The translations under genes were made by a program, and so were the position numbers. This document shows, in pieces, positions 55,668 to 64,000 of a stretch of 64,000 nt of DNA. This DNA comes from Terriglobia bacterium (GTDB taxonomy: Bacteria; Acidobacteriota; Terriglobia; Terriglobales; Acidobacteriaceae): contig JAIQGL010000019.1 in assembly GCA_020072585.1 (NCBI GenBank), positions 1 through 64,000 of the forward strand, read 5' to 3'. The notes under the pieces are model-generated. The model did no database searches, had not been told where the DNA came from, and was given only the letters and a program-made list of their open reading frames with translations. How positions within the stretch are numbered: position 1 is the first letter of the stretch; each line of letters begins with the position of its first letter.

Positions 55668-56987
55668 ATGATTAAAGAGGCAGCAGCCACAGGTGTCTCC
55701 ATGTTACCCCGTGCCGCATTGATTCTTTTTCTGGTATTAACCGCCTGCAGCCTGGTTGCTGGCCAAACCGGCCAACCTCCCAGTCAGCAGCCTGCACCGA
55801 CGAATCAGGTTCCTCCCCCGATTATTGTTTCTCCGGGTAGCAACTCCCTTGGTTCAATCCCGATTCCCAAACTCCCAGACTCCCAGGCGCAGCCTCAGCC
55901 GGACAACACTCCACATCTGAAGCCAGCCGATCTGGATACCCGGCAAAGCCTCACTGATGGCACCAAGATGCAACTCATTCGCGTGATGGATGCCGAGTTT
56001 GTTCATGTGCGCAAGTATTTCCCGGTAGGCGACAAGAGCATGACCATTGGCCCTGATGGCATGGTCAAACCCGGTGATGCGCAGCTCTTCAAAATGGCCC
56101 AGACGTATGGCGCAGCAGCCAAGGTCGGCGACCGCGTGCAGATCACGAATATTGTCTTCCGTGAAAAGTCCATCTATCTGGAAATCAACGGCGGCCCCAA
56201 GAAAAAATCCAAGTGGTACCAGCACATACAGATCTCCGGCATGGGCGGTAGCACGGGCGGCGTGGACCCGAACCAGGCCCAGGCCACCGGGTCCGCTCTG
56301 ACGCTGGAATTTAAGAAACATGTACCGGAGATGACCGGACCGGAGCTGAAGGATCTCCTGGCCTCGGTGCTGGATTTTTCCGTGAAGTCCGCTGCTGAAG
56401 TCTTTGTTGATACGCTTCCACCCAAAATCAAGGAAGCGGTGAAGCGGCATGAGGTCCTGGTCGGCATGAATCATGACATGGTGGTCATGGCAAAAGACCG
56501 TCCGCCGCAAAAGGTGCGCGAGAAAGACGAGAAGGGCAAGGACTATGAAGAGTGGATTTACGGCACGGCCCCGCAGGACGTTGTGTTTGTGCGTTTTGTG
56601 GGAGACGAGGTGGTCCAGGTAAAGACCGCCAAGGTAGGCGGGCAGATTATCGTCAAGACGGAAAAAGAAGTGGATGTAAAAGATGGCGTGCCCACGCTGG
56701 CGGCGCTGAAATCAAGCGAGACCCCCCAGGATGTAAGTGGCGCGCCACAGCCGCAGCAGCCCACGCACCGGCCCACGTTGAAGCGTCCTGACGAACAGCC
56801 TGACCCGATGGTCCAGCCAGCCGCAGGAACAGCCTCCAGTGCCCGGCAGACGCCCGCACAGCAGCAGGAAGAGCCGCAATGGGGCACCACCAGCGGCAAG
56901 CCAACGTCTTCTGACACAGAGCCGCCGCCAGCCGGCAGCCAGGAGAAGCCTCCACAGGAGAAGCAGCCTCCGCAGCGTTTCCTTTGA
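55668..56987 (+). CDS. Exported Pro-rich protein of unknown function (439 aa)
   Basis: A signal peptide (MLPRAALILFLVLTACSLVA; ATG 55668 or 55701) precedes a Pro/Gln-rich linker and a core of about 260 residues. The core includes MQLIRVMDAEFVHVRKYFPV, VGDRVQITNIVFREKSIYLE and LTLEFKKHVPEMTGPELKDL. The block VKRHEVLVGMNHDMVVMAKD, with the hydrophobic DVVFVRFVGDEVVQVKTAKV, follows. The last 90 residues are again Pro/Gln-rich. A lipobox-like LTACS (residues about 25-29) could make it a lipoprotein. No family is recognised. It sits between the GHMP kinase and nadE genes. Confidence 0.65.
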   Translation: MIKEAAATGVSMLPRAALILFLVLTACSLVAGQTGQPPSQQPAPTNQVPPPIIVSPGSNSLGSIPIPKLPDSQAQPQPDNTPHLKPADLDTRQSLTDGTKMQLIRVMDAEFVHVRKYFPVGDKSMTIGPDGMVKPGDAQLFKMAQTYGAAAKVGDRVQITNIVFREKSIYLEINGGPKKKSKWYQHIQISGMGGSTGGVDPNQAQATGSALTLEFKKHVPEMTGPELKDLLASVLDFSVKSAAEVFVDTLPPKIKEAVKRHEVLVGMNHDMVVMAKDRPPQKVREKDEKGKDYEEWIYGTAPQDVVFVRFVGDEVVQVKTAKVGGQIIVKTEKEVDVKDGVPTLAALKSSETPQDVSGAPQPQQPTHRPTLKRPDEQPDPMVQPAAGTASSARQTPAQQQEEPQWGTTSGKPTSSDTEPPPAGSQEKPPQEKQPPQRFL

Positions 56988-57029
56988 GGGAGAGCTGACG
57001 CGGAATGAAATGGCGTTTAAACTAAACAA

Positions 57030-58670
57030 GTGAAGATTGCGCTTGGGCAGATCAACCCCACGATTGGTGATTTCACCGGAAATTCAAAAAAGATCATAGA
57101 GTCTTCGCGCCAGGCGCTAGCGCTGGGTGCGGAGATGGTTCTCTTTTCTGAGCTTGCTGTTTGCGGATATCCACCGCGCGACCTGCTGGAGAAACCTGCG
57201 TTCGTGGAACGCAGCCAGCAGATGATCCAGGAAATCGCACAAGCTGTTCCTGGGATCACCGTCGTCTGCGGCTTCGTTTCACCCGCCAAGGTTGAGACCG
57301 GAAAGTCGGTCATGAATTCGGCGGCAGTGCTGCGTGCGGGCGCGGTGCAGTTTGTCCAGTCAAAGATGCTGCTGCCCACCTATGACGTATTTGATGAAGT
57401 CCGCTATTTTGATCCGGCAAAATCGCAGAAACTGCTCACTCTGGGAGACAAACGCTTTGCGCTGACCATTTGCGAAGACGCATGGAATGACAAGCATTTC
57501 TGGCATCGCCGCTTATACAGCGTTGATCCTGTTGACGAACTCCTGCACGCGGGCGGGAACATGGTGATCAATATTTCCGCGTCTCCGTTTTACCTGGGCA
57601 AGCGCGAGCTGCGCCGCCACATGCTGGAGACCATTGCGCGGGACAACCGGGTCCCCGTTTTGTTCGTGAACCAGGTGGGCGGAAATGACAGCCTGATCTT
57701 TGACGGCTCAAGCATGGTCATTGCGCCGGACGGGCGCATTGTGGCGCAGGCCAGGTCATTTGCGGAAGACCTGATCCTCTTTGATTCGGAGACCATGCAG
57801 GGCGATATGCACGAGCAGACCGCCGTGGGCAATGCCAGCGCCTATGCGGCCCTGGTGCTCGGCACGCGTGACTACGTGCAAAAGTGCGGCTTCAGAAAGG
57901 TCGTGATCGGTTTGAGCGGCGGCATCGATTCGGCGCTCACGGCGGCCATTGCCGTGGACGCGTTTGGCAAAGAGAACGTGACCGGGATCTCGATGCCCAG
58001 CCAGTATTCCTCCGAACACAGTATCAAGGACGCTCGTGAGCTGGCGTGCAAGCTCGGCATTCGTTTTGAGGTCGTGCCGATTGGCGCGATCTTTGACCAA
58101 TTCCGCACATCGCTGGCGCCATTGTTTGCCGGAACACCGGAAGGCGTGGCGGAAGAGAACATCCAGTCGCGCATCCGCGGCAACATCCTCATGGCATTTT
58201 CCAATAAATTCGGCGAACTCGTGCTCACCACTGGCAACAAATCAGAGATCGGCGTCGGCTACTGCACGCTCTATGGTGACATGGTGGGCGGTCTGGGCGT
58301 GATTGCTGATGTGCCCAAGACCATGGTGTACAGCCTGAGCCGCTACGTGAACTCGCTCAAGCCGGTGATCCCGCAATCGACTATTGACAAGCCTCCCTCC
58401 GCGGAACTGCGTCCCGGACAGAAGGACTCTGATACACTGCCGCCGTATGATGTCCTGGACAATATCCTTGAAGATTACATTGAGGATTACCGCACTGCTG
58501 AGCAGATTGCAGCAGAGCGTGGCTATGAGGTGCGGCTGGTGCGCGAGGTAATACGCATGATCGAACGCAGTGAATACAAGCGCCAGCAGGCCGCGCCGGG
58601 ACTGAAAATTACTCCTAAAGCTTTTGGCCTTGGCCGCCGTTTTCCTATCGCCCAAAAATCGGAAATCTGA
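57030..58670 (+). CDS. nadE: Glutamine-dependent NAD+ synthase NadE (546 aa)
   Basis: NadE makes NAD+ from deamido-NAD+, using ammonia released by a fused glutaminase. The N-terminal nitrilase domain has MVLFSELAVCGYPPRDLLEK (Glu), the Lys region FVQSKMLLPTYDVFDEVRYF and the Cys region FALTICEDAWNDKHFWHRRL. The C-terminal synthetase domain has FRKVVIGLSGGIDSALTAAI (PP-loop SGGIDS) and VLTTGNKSEIGVGYCTLYGD. Length 546 is normal. The start is GTG at 57030, placed where the preceding frame ends. Confidence 0.9.
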   Translation: MKIALGQINPTIGDFTGNSKKIIESSRQALALGAEMVLFSELAVCGYPPRDLLEKPAFVERSQQMIQEIAQAVPGITVVCGFVSPAKVETGKSVMNSAAVLRAGAVQFVQSKMLLPTYDVFDEVRYFDPAKSQKLLTLGDKRFALTICEDAWNDKHFWHRRLYSVDPVDELLHAGGNMVINISASPFYLGKRELRRHMLETIARDNRVPVLFVNQVGGNDSLIFDGSSMVIAPDGRIVAQARSFAEDLILFDSETMQGDMHEQTAVGNASAYAALVLGTRDYVQKCGFRKVVIGLSGGIDSALTAAIAVDAFGKENVTGISMPSQYSSEHSIKDARELACKLGIRFEVVPIGAIFDQFRTSLAPLFAGTPEGVAEENIQSRIRGNILMAFSNKFGELVLTTGNKSEIGVGYCTLYGDMVGGLGVIADVPKTMVYSLSRYVNSLKPVIPQSTIDKPPSAELRPGQKDSDTLPPYDVLDNILEDYIEDYRTAEQIAAERGYEVRLVREVIRMIERSEYKRQQAAPGLKITPKAFGLGRRFPIAQKSEI

Positions 58671-58678
58671 AAAATCCC

Positions 58679-59623
58679 ATGACAAAACTGAACGCCATTG
58701 CACTCATCACCGCTGCTCTTGTTGCCAACCTGACTTTCGCGCAGACTGCTGCCCCAAAAAAGCCGGCAACCAGCCACACAGCCACTGCTCCAGCCAAGGC
58801 TGGTGCTGCGACGCCGGACTCTGCGTCCGCGCCCAGGACAGCCCTGCCCACCAACGCGGATGTTGACGCCTACATGAAACGCAGCTTTGGCTATGATCCT
58901 GGAATATCCTGGCAGATCGTGAATATTCGCGAGTCCGTTGTGCCTGGGATCGCGGAGATCATTGTCTCAATCAATCGTGGAGAGCCCAATCATCTCTATT
59001 TCTCCGCTGGTTCTCAAGTTGCGTTTGTTGGACAGTTGCTGCCGTTTGGTCCTGACCCATATGCCACCACGCGGGCCACTTTGAAGGGCATATTTGGCCC
59101 CGCACGCGGCGGTGAGAACCCGCCTATTCAGATTGTGGAATTCAGTGACCTGCAATGCCCGCACTGCAAGGCCGCGCAGCCGGTGGTGGAAAAGCTGGCC
59201 GCTGATTTTCCCCAGGTGCGTTTTACCTTCCAGCAGTTTCCGCTTCCCGCCAGCTTGCATCCATGGGCGATGAAGGCCGCGCAATATGCTGACTGCGCCG
59301 CGCAGATGAACAAAGACGCATTCTGGAAATACGTGAATGCCATTTTCGAGAACCAGGGTGGTATCGCGCTGGCCACGGCGGATGACAAACTGAAAGAACT
59401 CGCCACCGCCAACGGCCTGGATGCCGCGAAAATCGCCGCCTGCGCAGCTTCCCCGGAAACGGACGCCCGGGTCAAGAAATCAATGGAACTGGGAGAGTCG
59501 CTGAATGTCAACCAGACCCCCACGGTTTTCATCAATGGGCGAATGGTGCTGGGGATAGCGAGTATCCCTTATGACGGGCTGAAAAACCTTGTGCAGTTTG
59601 AGGTTGATCACGCAGGGAAGTAA
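58679..59623 (+). CDS. DsbA-family thiol oxidoreductase (314 aa)
   Basis: A signal peptide (LNAIALITAALVANLTFAQT) and an Ala/Pro/Thr-rich linker are followed by an N-terminal domain and a DsbA-like thioredoxin domain. The active site is FSDLQCPHCKAAQPVVEKLA (CPHC), followed by VRFTFQQFPLPASLHPWAMK, the helical insertion CAAQMNKDAFWKYVNAIFEN and the cis-Pro region NVNQTPTVFINGRMVLGIAS. It probably introduces or reduces disulfides outside the cytoplasm. ATG lies nine bases after the nadE stop, so it may be co-transcribed with nadE. Confidence 0.85.
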   Translation: MTKLNAIALITAALVANLTFAQTAAPKKPATSHTATAPAKAGAATPDSASAPRTALPTNADVDAYMKRSFGYDPGISWQIVNIRESVVPGIAEIIVSINRGEPNHLYFSAGSQVAFVGQLLPFGPDPYATTRATLKGIFGPARGGENPPIQIVEFSDLQCPHCKAAQPVVEKLAADFPQVRFTFQQFPLPASLHPWAMKAAQYADCAAQMNKDAFWKYVNAIFENQGGIALATADDKLKELATANGLDAAKIAACAASPETDARVKKSMELGESLNVNQTPTVFINGRMVLGIASIPYDGLKNLVQFEVDHAGK

Positions 59624-59672
59624 GAACCCGTTAACCGCAAAGGACGCAACGCGGTTCTGAAGGTCTGTTCTG

Positions 59673-59698
59673 ATCAGTGTTATCAGTGAAGATCAGTG
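59673..59698. repeat. Tandem ATCAGTG array with 9-10-base period
   Basis: ATCAGTG recurs at 59673-59679, 59682-59688 and 59692-59698, just upstream of the 3' end of the secretin gene. It lies between two convergent genes. The period suits one helical turn; the element may bind a protein or reflect repeat expansion. Related short-period GCCA/TGGC arrays occur at 49818-49974. Confidence 0.5.
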
Positions 59699-59707
59699 GT
59701 GAGGGTT

Positions 59708-61474
59708 TTACGGCGTTACCGTCCAGAAAACGCTGCTGCCTTTATCGTGAAACGGTTTCCGCACCACGTGGGGCGTAATCACGATCAGCAACTCATTGTG
59801 AATGCGGTCTTTTGAATTCGTGCTGGCGAGCGTCTTCAAGCCAGGCAGCTGGCTCAGTATAGGCAAGCCCTGCGTGGAGCGTAGCTCCTGCTCGCTGACC
59901 GTCCCCATGATGAGTGACGGTTCTCCGTCCTGTATCGTGATGGTCCCTTTGTAGGATCGGGACGTGATGTCTGGAATGCTGTTGATCTGTAGCGTGCCCA
60001 GGCCCTGAATTTGCAGCTCCAGGATGAGCGTGATATCGCCATTGGAATGGTAGTGCGGCGTGGTTTTTAACGTGATGCCCAGGTCTTCGTAAGTGAATTG
60101 CGGAGTGTTGCCAACACTTATCTGGCCGCGAGTGCTGAATGCCACGTTGCTGAATGTGCTGTTTACCACGGGAAACCGCGTGCCCACGCGGAAGGTAGCG
60201 GCCTCGCCATCAATGGCCCGCAGTGTCATGTGTTCCAGGCTGGTGGCGATGGAAGAATTCATGTTCAGCTTTCCGCTGATGGAAGGCACGGTAAAGCCTG
60301 TCAATCCCAGGCCTTTGCCAAAGAACAGAAACGGCGCCAGCAGCGGCGAGCCGGCCAAGTTGCTGAGAGACGAAGTAGGGATTTTGCTGGGATCAATGGT
60401 GCCTGTCCGGTTCAGCTCGTCGATCACCGGCTGAGCGGCCGGCCCCAGCACTTTTCTGATTTCCGAGGGAATACTGAATATCTGAAAGCTCGTCGGCATG
60501 TTGAGCCCGATGTTGCGCAGATTGTCCGTATCAATCTCGTATTCCTTAACGTCAATCATCAATTCCGGCTTGGCGTCCATCAGGTTATCCAGCAGGCTGG
60601 CTGCCGCTTCCACCTGCTCTCTGGGCGCGCGGACCGTGATGGTATTTTTGCCCGGCTGGATACTGACCAGCTTCATGTCAAAAATATTTCGCATCACGTT
60701 GACCAGGTCGTTCAGGTCCGTCTGCGCTGACACATTGCCGACGTAAAAAGTCCGCAGCGCCATGCGCTCGTATTGCTTTCTTGTTTCCAGCGTATCGCTG
60801 GCCACCATGGCTTCATGGCTGGTCACCGGGGCCCAGAAAGTCTTTGTCATTTTGCCGGCCATCGCCATGACCGTGTAGAAATCCACGTTGTCCAGGTCAA
60901 AGCGCAGAATGCGGCTGTTCATGTTCTGGTCAAACTGCATGAAGATGCCAAACGCCGTTCCGATCTGGTTATAGAGCTGTCGCGTATCGCCCTGCATGTG
61001 GAAGTTTTTCTTGCCTGGGCTGGGCTGTAGGTTGATCTGGTCCACTGAGGCCAGCAGTTCCAGCACATGCCTGTGCTCGGGGTCTTCGTCCGGCGGGGCC
61101 ACATCATGCAGGCGTTGCGCTACGTATGCGTTTTGCGGGTCCATGCCCAGGGCCGTGCGGAAACGCTGCATGGCGCCGCTGGTGTCGCCGGCAGCCGCCA
61201 GTCGATTGCCCTGCTCCACGTGTTCGCCCACAATCTGCTGGCGCAGCATCTCGCTCATGGTAATGAATTCCATGTTGTCCGGAGCCAGCTGCGCGGCTCT
61301 GGTCACGGCCAGTAGCGCGTCCTCAGGCTTGCCTTCCCGCTGCAAGTCCAGTGCGTTCTTGAATTCCTTTTCCGCTGTTTTTCTGTCCTGTTTGGATATG
61401 ACAGGCTTCGGCTTGTCCGCAGCCGCGCACGCAAGACAGATAAAAAGCGACAGTATGGCGAAGCACTTCTTCAT
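59708..61474 (-). CDS. Secretin (type II/III secretion GspD/PilQ-like) with TPR N-terminus (588 aa)
   Basis: A signal peptide (CFAILSLFICLACAAADKPK) is followed by TPR-like helices (DLQREGKPEDALLAVTRAAQ; RLAAAGDTSGAMQRFRTALG). Next is an N-terminal KH-like ring domain (NVDFYTVMAMAGKMTKTFWA; NITVRAPREQVEAAASLLDN-type block near 290) and the secretin channel domain. The latter has LMIDVKEYEIDTDNLRNIGL, SLEHMTLRAIDGEAATFRVG and LGITLKTTPHYHSNGDITLI, ending LLIVITPHVVRKPF. It builds an outer-membrane pore of a type II, III or pilus system. No partner genes of such a system are nearby, so it may be an orphan pilotin-assisted secretin or serve a distant cluster. Confidence 0.8.
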   Translation of the reverse strand: MKKCFAILSLFICLACAAADKPKPVISKQDRKTAEKEFKNALDLQREGKPEDALLAVTRAAQLAPDNMEFITMSEMLRQQIVGEHVEQGNRLAAAGDTSGAMQRFRTALGMDPQNAYVAQRLHDVAPPDEDPEHRHVLELLASVDQINLQPSPGKKNFHMQGDTRQLYNQIGTAFGIFMQFDQNMNSRILRFDLDNVDFYTVMAMAGKMTKTFWAPVTSHEAMVASDTLETRKQYERMALRTFYVGNVSAQTDLNDLVNVMRNIFDMKLVSIQPGKNTITVRAPREQVEAAASLLDNLMDAKPELMIDVKEYEIDTDNLRNIGLNMPTSFQIFSIPSEIRKVLGPAAQPVIDELNRTGTIDPSKIPTSSLSNLAGSPLLAPFLFFGKGLGLTGFTVPSISGKLNMNSSIATSLEHMTLRAIDGEAATFRVGTRFPVVNSTFSNVAFSTRGQISVGNTPQFTYEDLGITLKTTPHYHSNGDITLILELQIQGLGTLQINSIPDITSRSYKGTITIQDGEPSLIMGTVSEQELRSTQGLPILSQLPGLKTLASTNSKDRIHNELLIVITPHVVRKPFHDKGSSVFWTVTP

Positions 61475-61533
61475 CAGGGAACCATCATTGTACCGTTATT
61501 AAGAACGAATCACTGCGGGAATATTGCGCGTAA

Positions 61534-62286
61534 TTACCTAACTTTGGAAGGTAATTCGCCGCCGCCAGCTAAGAGATCGGTGGCGCAGCCAAAGCAGGCG
61601 TCAGGATTATGTGCAGCAAGCTCGTCAAAGCCGAAGATCCCTGTGGCCAGGATAATCGCAGGGATGCCTACGGCCCGCGCCGCTTCAATATCGGAGGGCG
61701 TATCGCCTACAACCGTAACCGATGCCTTGTTGCCCAGACGCTGGCGGGCCAGGCCAACTCCGTGCTGGAAGATGTCTGCACGGGACTCTCGCGGGAAAGA
61801 GAATGAGCCAAACGCGAACGCTGGTCTGATTCCGGCCTTTTCCAGCTTCAGCCATCCCACGGTCTCAAGATTGCCTGACGCGGCCCCCAGCAGCTTGTTC
61901 TGCGCCTGTAGATGGGAGATCATGTCCACAATTGACGGGCAAAGTTCGGGGTGCATTTGTTCCTGGTTTTGCTGCACTTCAGCGCACATGTGCGCAACAA
62001 TTTGCGGCATATGAGCATCAATGGCGATGTTGTCCATTCCCGCGCGTTGCAACACGGCCCGCAAAATACCCATGTCAGTATTTCCGTGGACGGGAACGCC
62101 ATCCATGCTGGCTTCAATGCCTAATATCTGGAGCGCGGCGCTACGGAAAGCAAAGTAGTGTACAGCGTCGCGGCTGTTGAGCAGGGTGCCGTCAATATCA
62201 AACAGGTAGGCGTCAGCGGCGTCCCAGCGGAATCCAGGACGTACAAAGGCTCTTCCGCGGGCGGGATCTGGGAGCAGAGTTGGCAC
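61534..62286 (-). CDS. HAD-family phosphatase (250 aa)
   Basis: HAD motif I is AYLFDIDGTLLNSRDAVHYF (DxDGT), motif II lies near LLGAASGNLETVGWLKLEKA, and motifs III/IV are SVTVVGDTPSDIEAARAVGI with the conserved Lys before it in NKASVTV. This fits the phosphoglycolate-phosphatase-like (HAD_2) group with a helical cap. The start is GTG at 62284-62286. The neighbour upstream is the Fis-type regulator gene. The substrate is unknown. Confidence 0.8.
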   Translation of the reverse strand: MPTLLPDPARGRAFVRPGFRWDAADAYLFDIDGTLLNSRDAVHYFAFRSAALQILGIEASMDGVPVHGNTDMGILRAVLQRAGMDNIAIDAHMPQIVAHMCAEVQQNQEQMHPELCPSIVDMISHLQAQNKLLGAASGNLETVGWLKLEKAGIRPAFAFGSFSFPRESRADIFQHGVGLARQRLGNKASVTVVGDTPSDIEAARAVGIPAIILATGIFGFDELAAHNPDACFGCATDLLAGGGELPSKVR

Positions 62287-62331
62287 CTTGAGTTGGATTC
62301 AGATACGGCCATCCATGGCCGCCGGGGCCCT

Positions 62332-62613
62332 TTAGCGGACCAGTTTTTGTTTGTCCAGCACCGCCGGCTTTTCGCTGCGTACAGGACGGCGTCCGCCGTC
62401 GCGCAGCTGGCGCACATCCAGCTTTAGCTCCGCGACGGTGCGGCTCAGCGTGTTACGGTGCATGCCCAGTTCACGGGCCGCCTTGCACTGGTTTCCCCGG
62501 TTCTGCTGCAGGACGTTCATAATGAAGCGCTTTTTGAATTCACGCACGGCTTCAGAATAAAGAATACCGCTGCTATGCATCTGCGCTACGAGTGCTTCGA
62601 GCTGGTCCTTCAC
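62332..62613 (-). CDS. Fis-type helix-turn-helix regulator (93 aa)
   Basis: The C-terminal Fis-like HTH is FKKRFIMNVLQQNRGNQCKA and ARELGMHRNTLSRTVAELKL, preceded by the helical YSEAVREFK. This short Fis-family protein is common in Acidobacteria and typically begins MKDQL; GTG 62611-62613 (VKDQLEALVAQM), with GAGGGAGAA in front, is therefore chosen over a TTG ten codons upstream. It probably binds DNA as a dimer; its targets are unknown. It lies between the HAD phosphatase and cvpA genes in the same direction. Confidence 0.75.
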   Translation of the reverse strand: MKDQLEALVAQMHSSGILYSEAVREFKKRFIMNVLQQNRGNQCKAARELGMHRNTLSRTVAELKLDVRQLRDGGRRPVRSEKPAVLDKQKLVR

Positions 62614-62662
62614 AGATTCTCCCTCACTTTCCAGATGCGCCAATCTTCAATCTTTTCTTTAC

Positions 62663-63196
62663 TTATTTGCTTGTCGCTCCCGGACTGGGCCCACCGCGGA
62701 GCTTGATGATCCCGGCGCGAAACTTCTGGCGGACATCAGAAGGCGCCAGCCAGCTTGCGCCGTGTCCCGCCACTAGAAAATAACGTGCCAATTGTGAGCC
62801 AGACAGCTCTTCTGACTCAGGGGCAAAAGCCGTGATCGCCATGACTCCGGCGGTCACAATCACCATTCCGCGAACAAAACCAAACGCTGCTCCCAGCGCG
62901 CGATCCACTGAACGGAGTCCTGCTTCGTGAATCATCCAGCGGGCAATCCGGGCAATCGCACCCGCCAGCAGGACCACCGATACAAAAATCGTTAGAAACC
63001 CTGCCAAGTCCGCAAACGCCGGCAACTTGACATATTGCACAAACCACGGGGAGAGCTTGCCATAACCCCATGCCGCCAGCAGGAATCCCGCCACCGCTCC
63101 TGCCAGACAGATAATCTCAAAGAAAAACCCCTGCGCCGCCGCCAGCAGCGCCGAAAAAAGCATGATCACGAGGATGATCCAATCAAGCGCGTTCAT
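62663..63196 (-). CDS. cvpA: CvpA family membrane protein (177 aa)
   Basis: The CvpA pattern is visible in LDWIILVIMLFSALLAAAQG, FFFEIICLAGAVAGFLLAAW, FADLAGFLTIFVSVVLLAGA and VDRALGAAFGFVRGMVIVTA, giving four membrane spans. CvpA proteins are inner-membrane proteins originally linked to colicin V export and, more recently, to envelope homeostasis. In many bacteria the gene lies near purine genes, as here next to purC. ATG at 63194-63196 follows 12 nt after purC's stop region. Confidence 0.8.
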   Translation of the reverse strand: MNALDWIILVIMLFSALLAAAQGFFFEIICLAGAVAGFLLAAWGYGKLSPWFVQYVKLPAFADLAGFLTIFVSVVLLAGAIARIARWMIHEAGLRSVDRALGAAFGFVRGMVIVTAGVMAITAFAPESEELSGSQLARYFLVAGHGASWLAPSDVRQKFRAGIIKLRGGPSPGATSK

Positions 63197-63208
63197 GCCA
63201 TCGGCAGC

Positions 63209-64000
63209 TCAACCGGCGGGCAACTCACGCCCCGCAAGAACTCTATATGCCTGGATGTATTTCTCGCTGGTCTTACGCGCCACATCCTCCGGCAAAGAGG
63301 GAGCAGGGGGTTGCTTGTTCCACTTGATCGCTTCCAGATAGTCGCGAACAAACTGCTTGTCGTATGACTCCTGCGCTTTGCCTGGCCGGTATGTTTCGGC
63401 TGGCCAGAAACGCGAGGAATCAGGCGTAAGGACTTCATCCGCAAGAATGAGGCCCTGCGATGTGTGGCCGAATTCAAATTTAGTATCAGCAATTATGATG
63501 CCGCGGCCTGCCGCATAGTCGGCTGCCGTTTTATAAATCTTTAACGTCAAATCGCGTAGTTTCTCTGCCAGCTCTTTTCCCGTCCGCTTGGCCATTTCTT
63601 CAAACGAGATGTTTTCATCGTGGCCGCTCAGCGCTTTGGTAGCCGGAGTAAAGATCGGCTCGGGCAGCTTGTCAGACTCCTTGAGTCCCGCAGGGAGTTT
63701 GATGCCGCACACCGCTCCGCTTTGCTGGTACTCCTTCCAGCCTGAGCCGGAAAGATAGCCCCGTGCCACGCATTCAATGTCGATCATCTGTGCCTTGCTC
63801 ACCAGCATGGAGCGTCCGCGAAGATCGTCAGCGTATTTCTTCAGCGCGTCAGGATACTCCTCCACCCGGGCCGTGACCAGATGGTTCTTCACCACGTCCT
63901 TCAGGAAATCAAACCAGAAGAGCGAAAGCTGTGTCAGCACCCGGCCCTTCTCCGGGATGCCCGTTGCCAGAACATAGTCAAACGCGGAGATCCTGTCCGT
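63209..64000 (-). CDS. purC: SAICAR synthetase PurC, N-terminally cut by window edge
   Basis: PurC condenses aspartate with CAIR in purine synthesis. The frame is open to position 64000 and supplies the family's N-terminal [20 protein letters not shown] and [60 protein letters not shown] and [20 protein letters not shown] follow, and the C-terminus ends [10 protein letters not shown]. The length seen is 263 residues out of about 290-310 expected for this subgroup. Its start lies outside the window. Confidence 0.9.
   Translation of the reverse strand, partial: TDRISAFDYVLATGIPEKGRVLTQLSLFWFDFLKDVVKNHLVTARVEEYPDALKKYADDLRGRSMLVSKAQMIDIECVARGYLSGSGWKEYQQSGAVCGIKLPAGLKESDKLPEPIFTPATKALSGHDENISFEEMAKRTGKELAEKLRDLTLKIYKTAADYAAGRGIIIADTKFEFGHTSQGLILADEVLTPDSSRFWPAETYRPGKAQESYDKQFVRDYLEAIKWNKQPPAPSLPEDVARKTSEKYIQAYRVLAGRELPAG

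Overview
The window looks like an acidobacterial chromosome (Acidobacteriota, Terriglobia-like) carrying an integrated conjugative element. The host call rests on several family signatures: an Oar-like TonB-dependent receptor with an N-terminal carboxypeptidase-regulatory domain, a CadC-like winged-helix/TolB/TPR regulator, a TIGR03435-type C-terminal remnant, a small Fis-type regulator and a homing-endonuclease-associated-repeat protein. The lineage assignment is inference.

Positions 1-25,790 are the element. It starts inside an IS5-family transposase at the left edge, so its left end is not seen. It ends at a tyrosine recombinase (24338-25585) and a 5' half of a tRNA-Asp gene (25759-25790). 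Between these lies one long leftward type IV secretion cluster: VirB1-, VirB2- (several), VirB3-, VirB4-, VirB5- (two), VirB6-, VirB8-, VirB9- (two) and VirB10-like proteins plus a VirD4-like coupling ATPase, a MoxR-type AAA+ ATPase and a replication-relaxation protein. I find no VirB11 and no relaxase. Within this operon, at 6567-9326, is a 919-residue protein that reads as a two-barrel polymerase of the eukaryotic RNA-dependent RNA polymerase (RDR/QDE-1) type, with a DFDFD metal-binding signature. This is the most unusual gene of the window. Cargo or control genes include an HTH excisionase candidate, a DUF1016 (YhcG) nuclease-like protein and a small rightward gene whose leader peptide copies the start of the element's VirB9-like gene.

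Positions 25,791-38,100 mix chromosomal genes (amidinotransferase-family enzyme, CadC-like regulator, a pair of TPR/DUF1579-like exported proteins, S9 peptidase) with a small AT-richer patch at 35.7-38.1 kb. That patch holds an HTH protein, a membrane protein and a homing-endonuclease-repeat protein preceded by a structured leader that ends in a terminator directly before its ribosome binding site.

Positions 38,100-64,000 are core chromosome: a TlpA-like redoxin whose in-frame TGA is best read as selenocysteine (with a SECIS-like hairpin just downstream), biotin synthase, an exported protein, the Oar-like receptor, DNA polymerase X, an alpha/beta hydrolase, and dnaE-accA-GHMP kinase followed by an exported protein, nadE and a DsbA-like protein. 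After these come an orphan secretin, a HAD phosphatase, a Fis-like regulator, CvpA and purC, which runs off the right edge.
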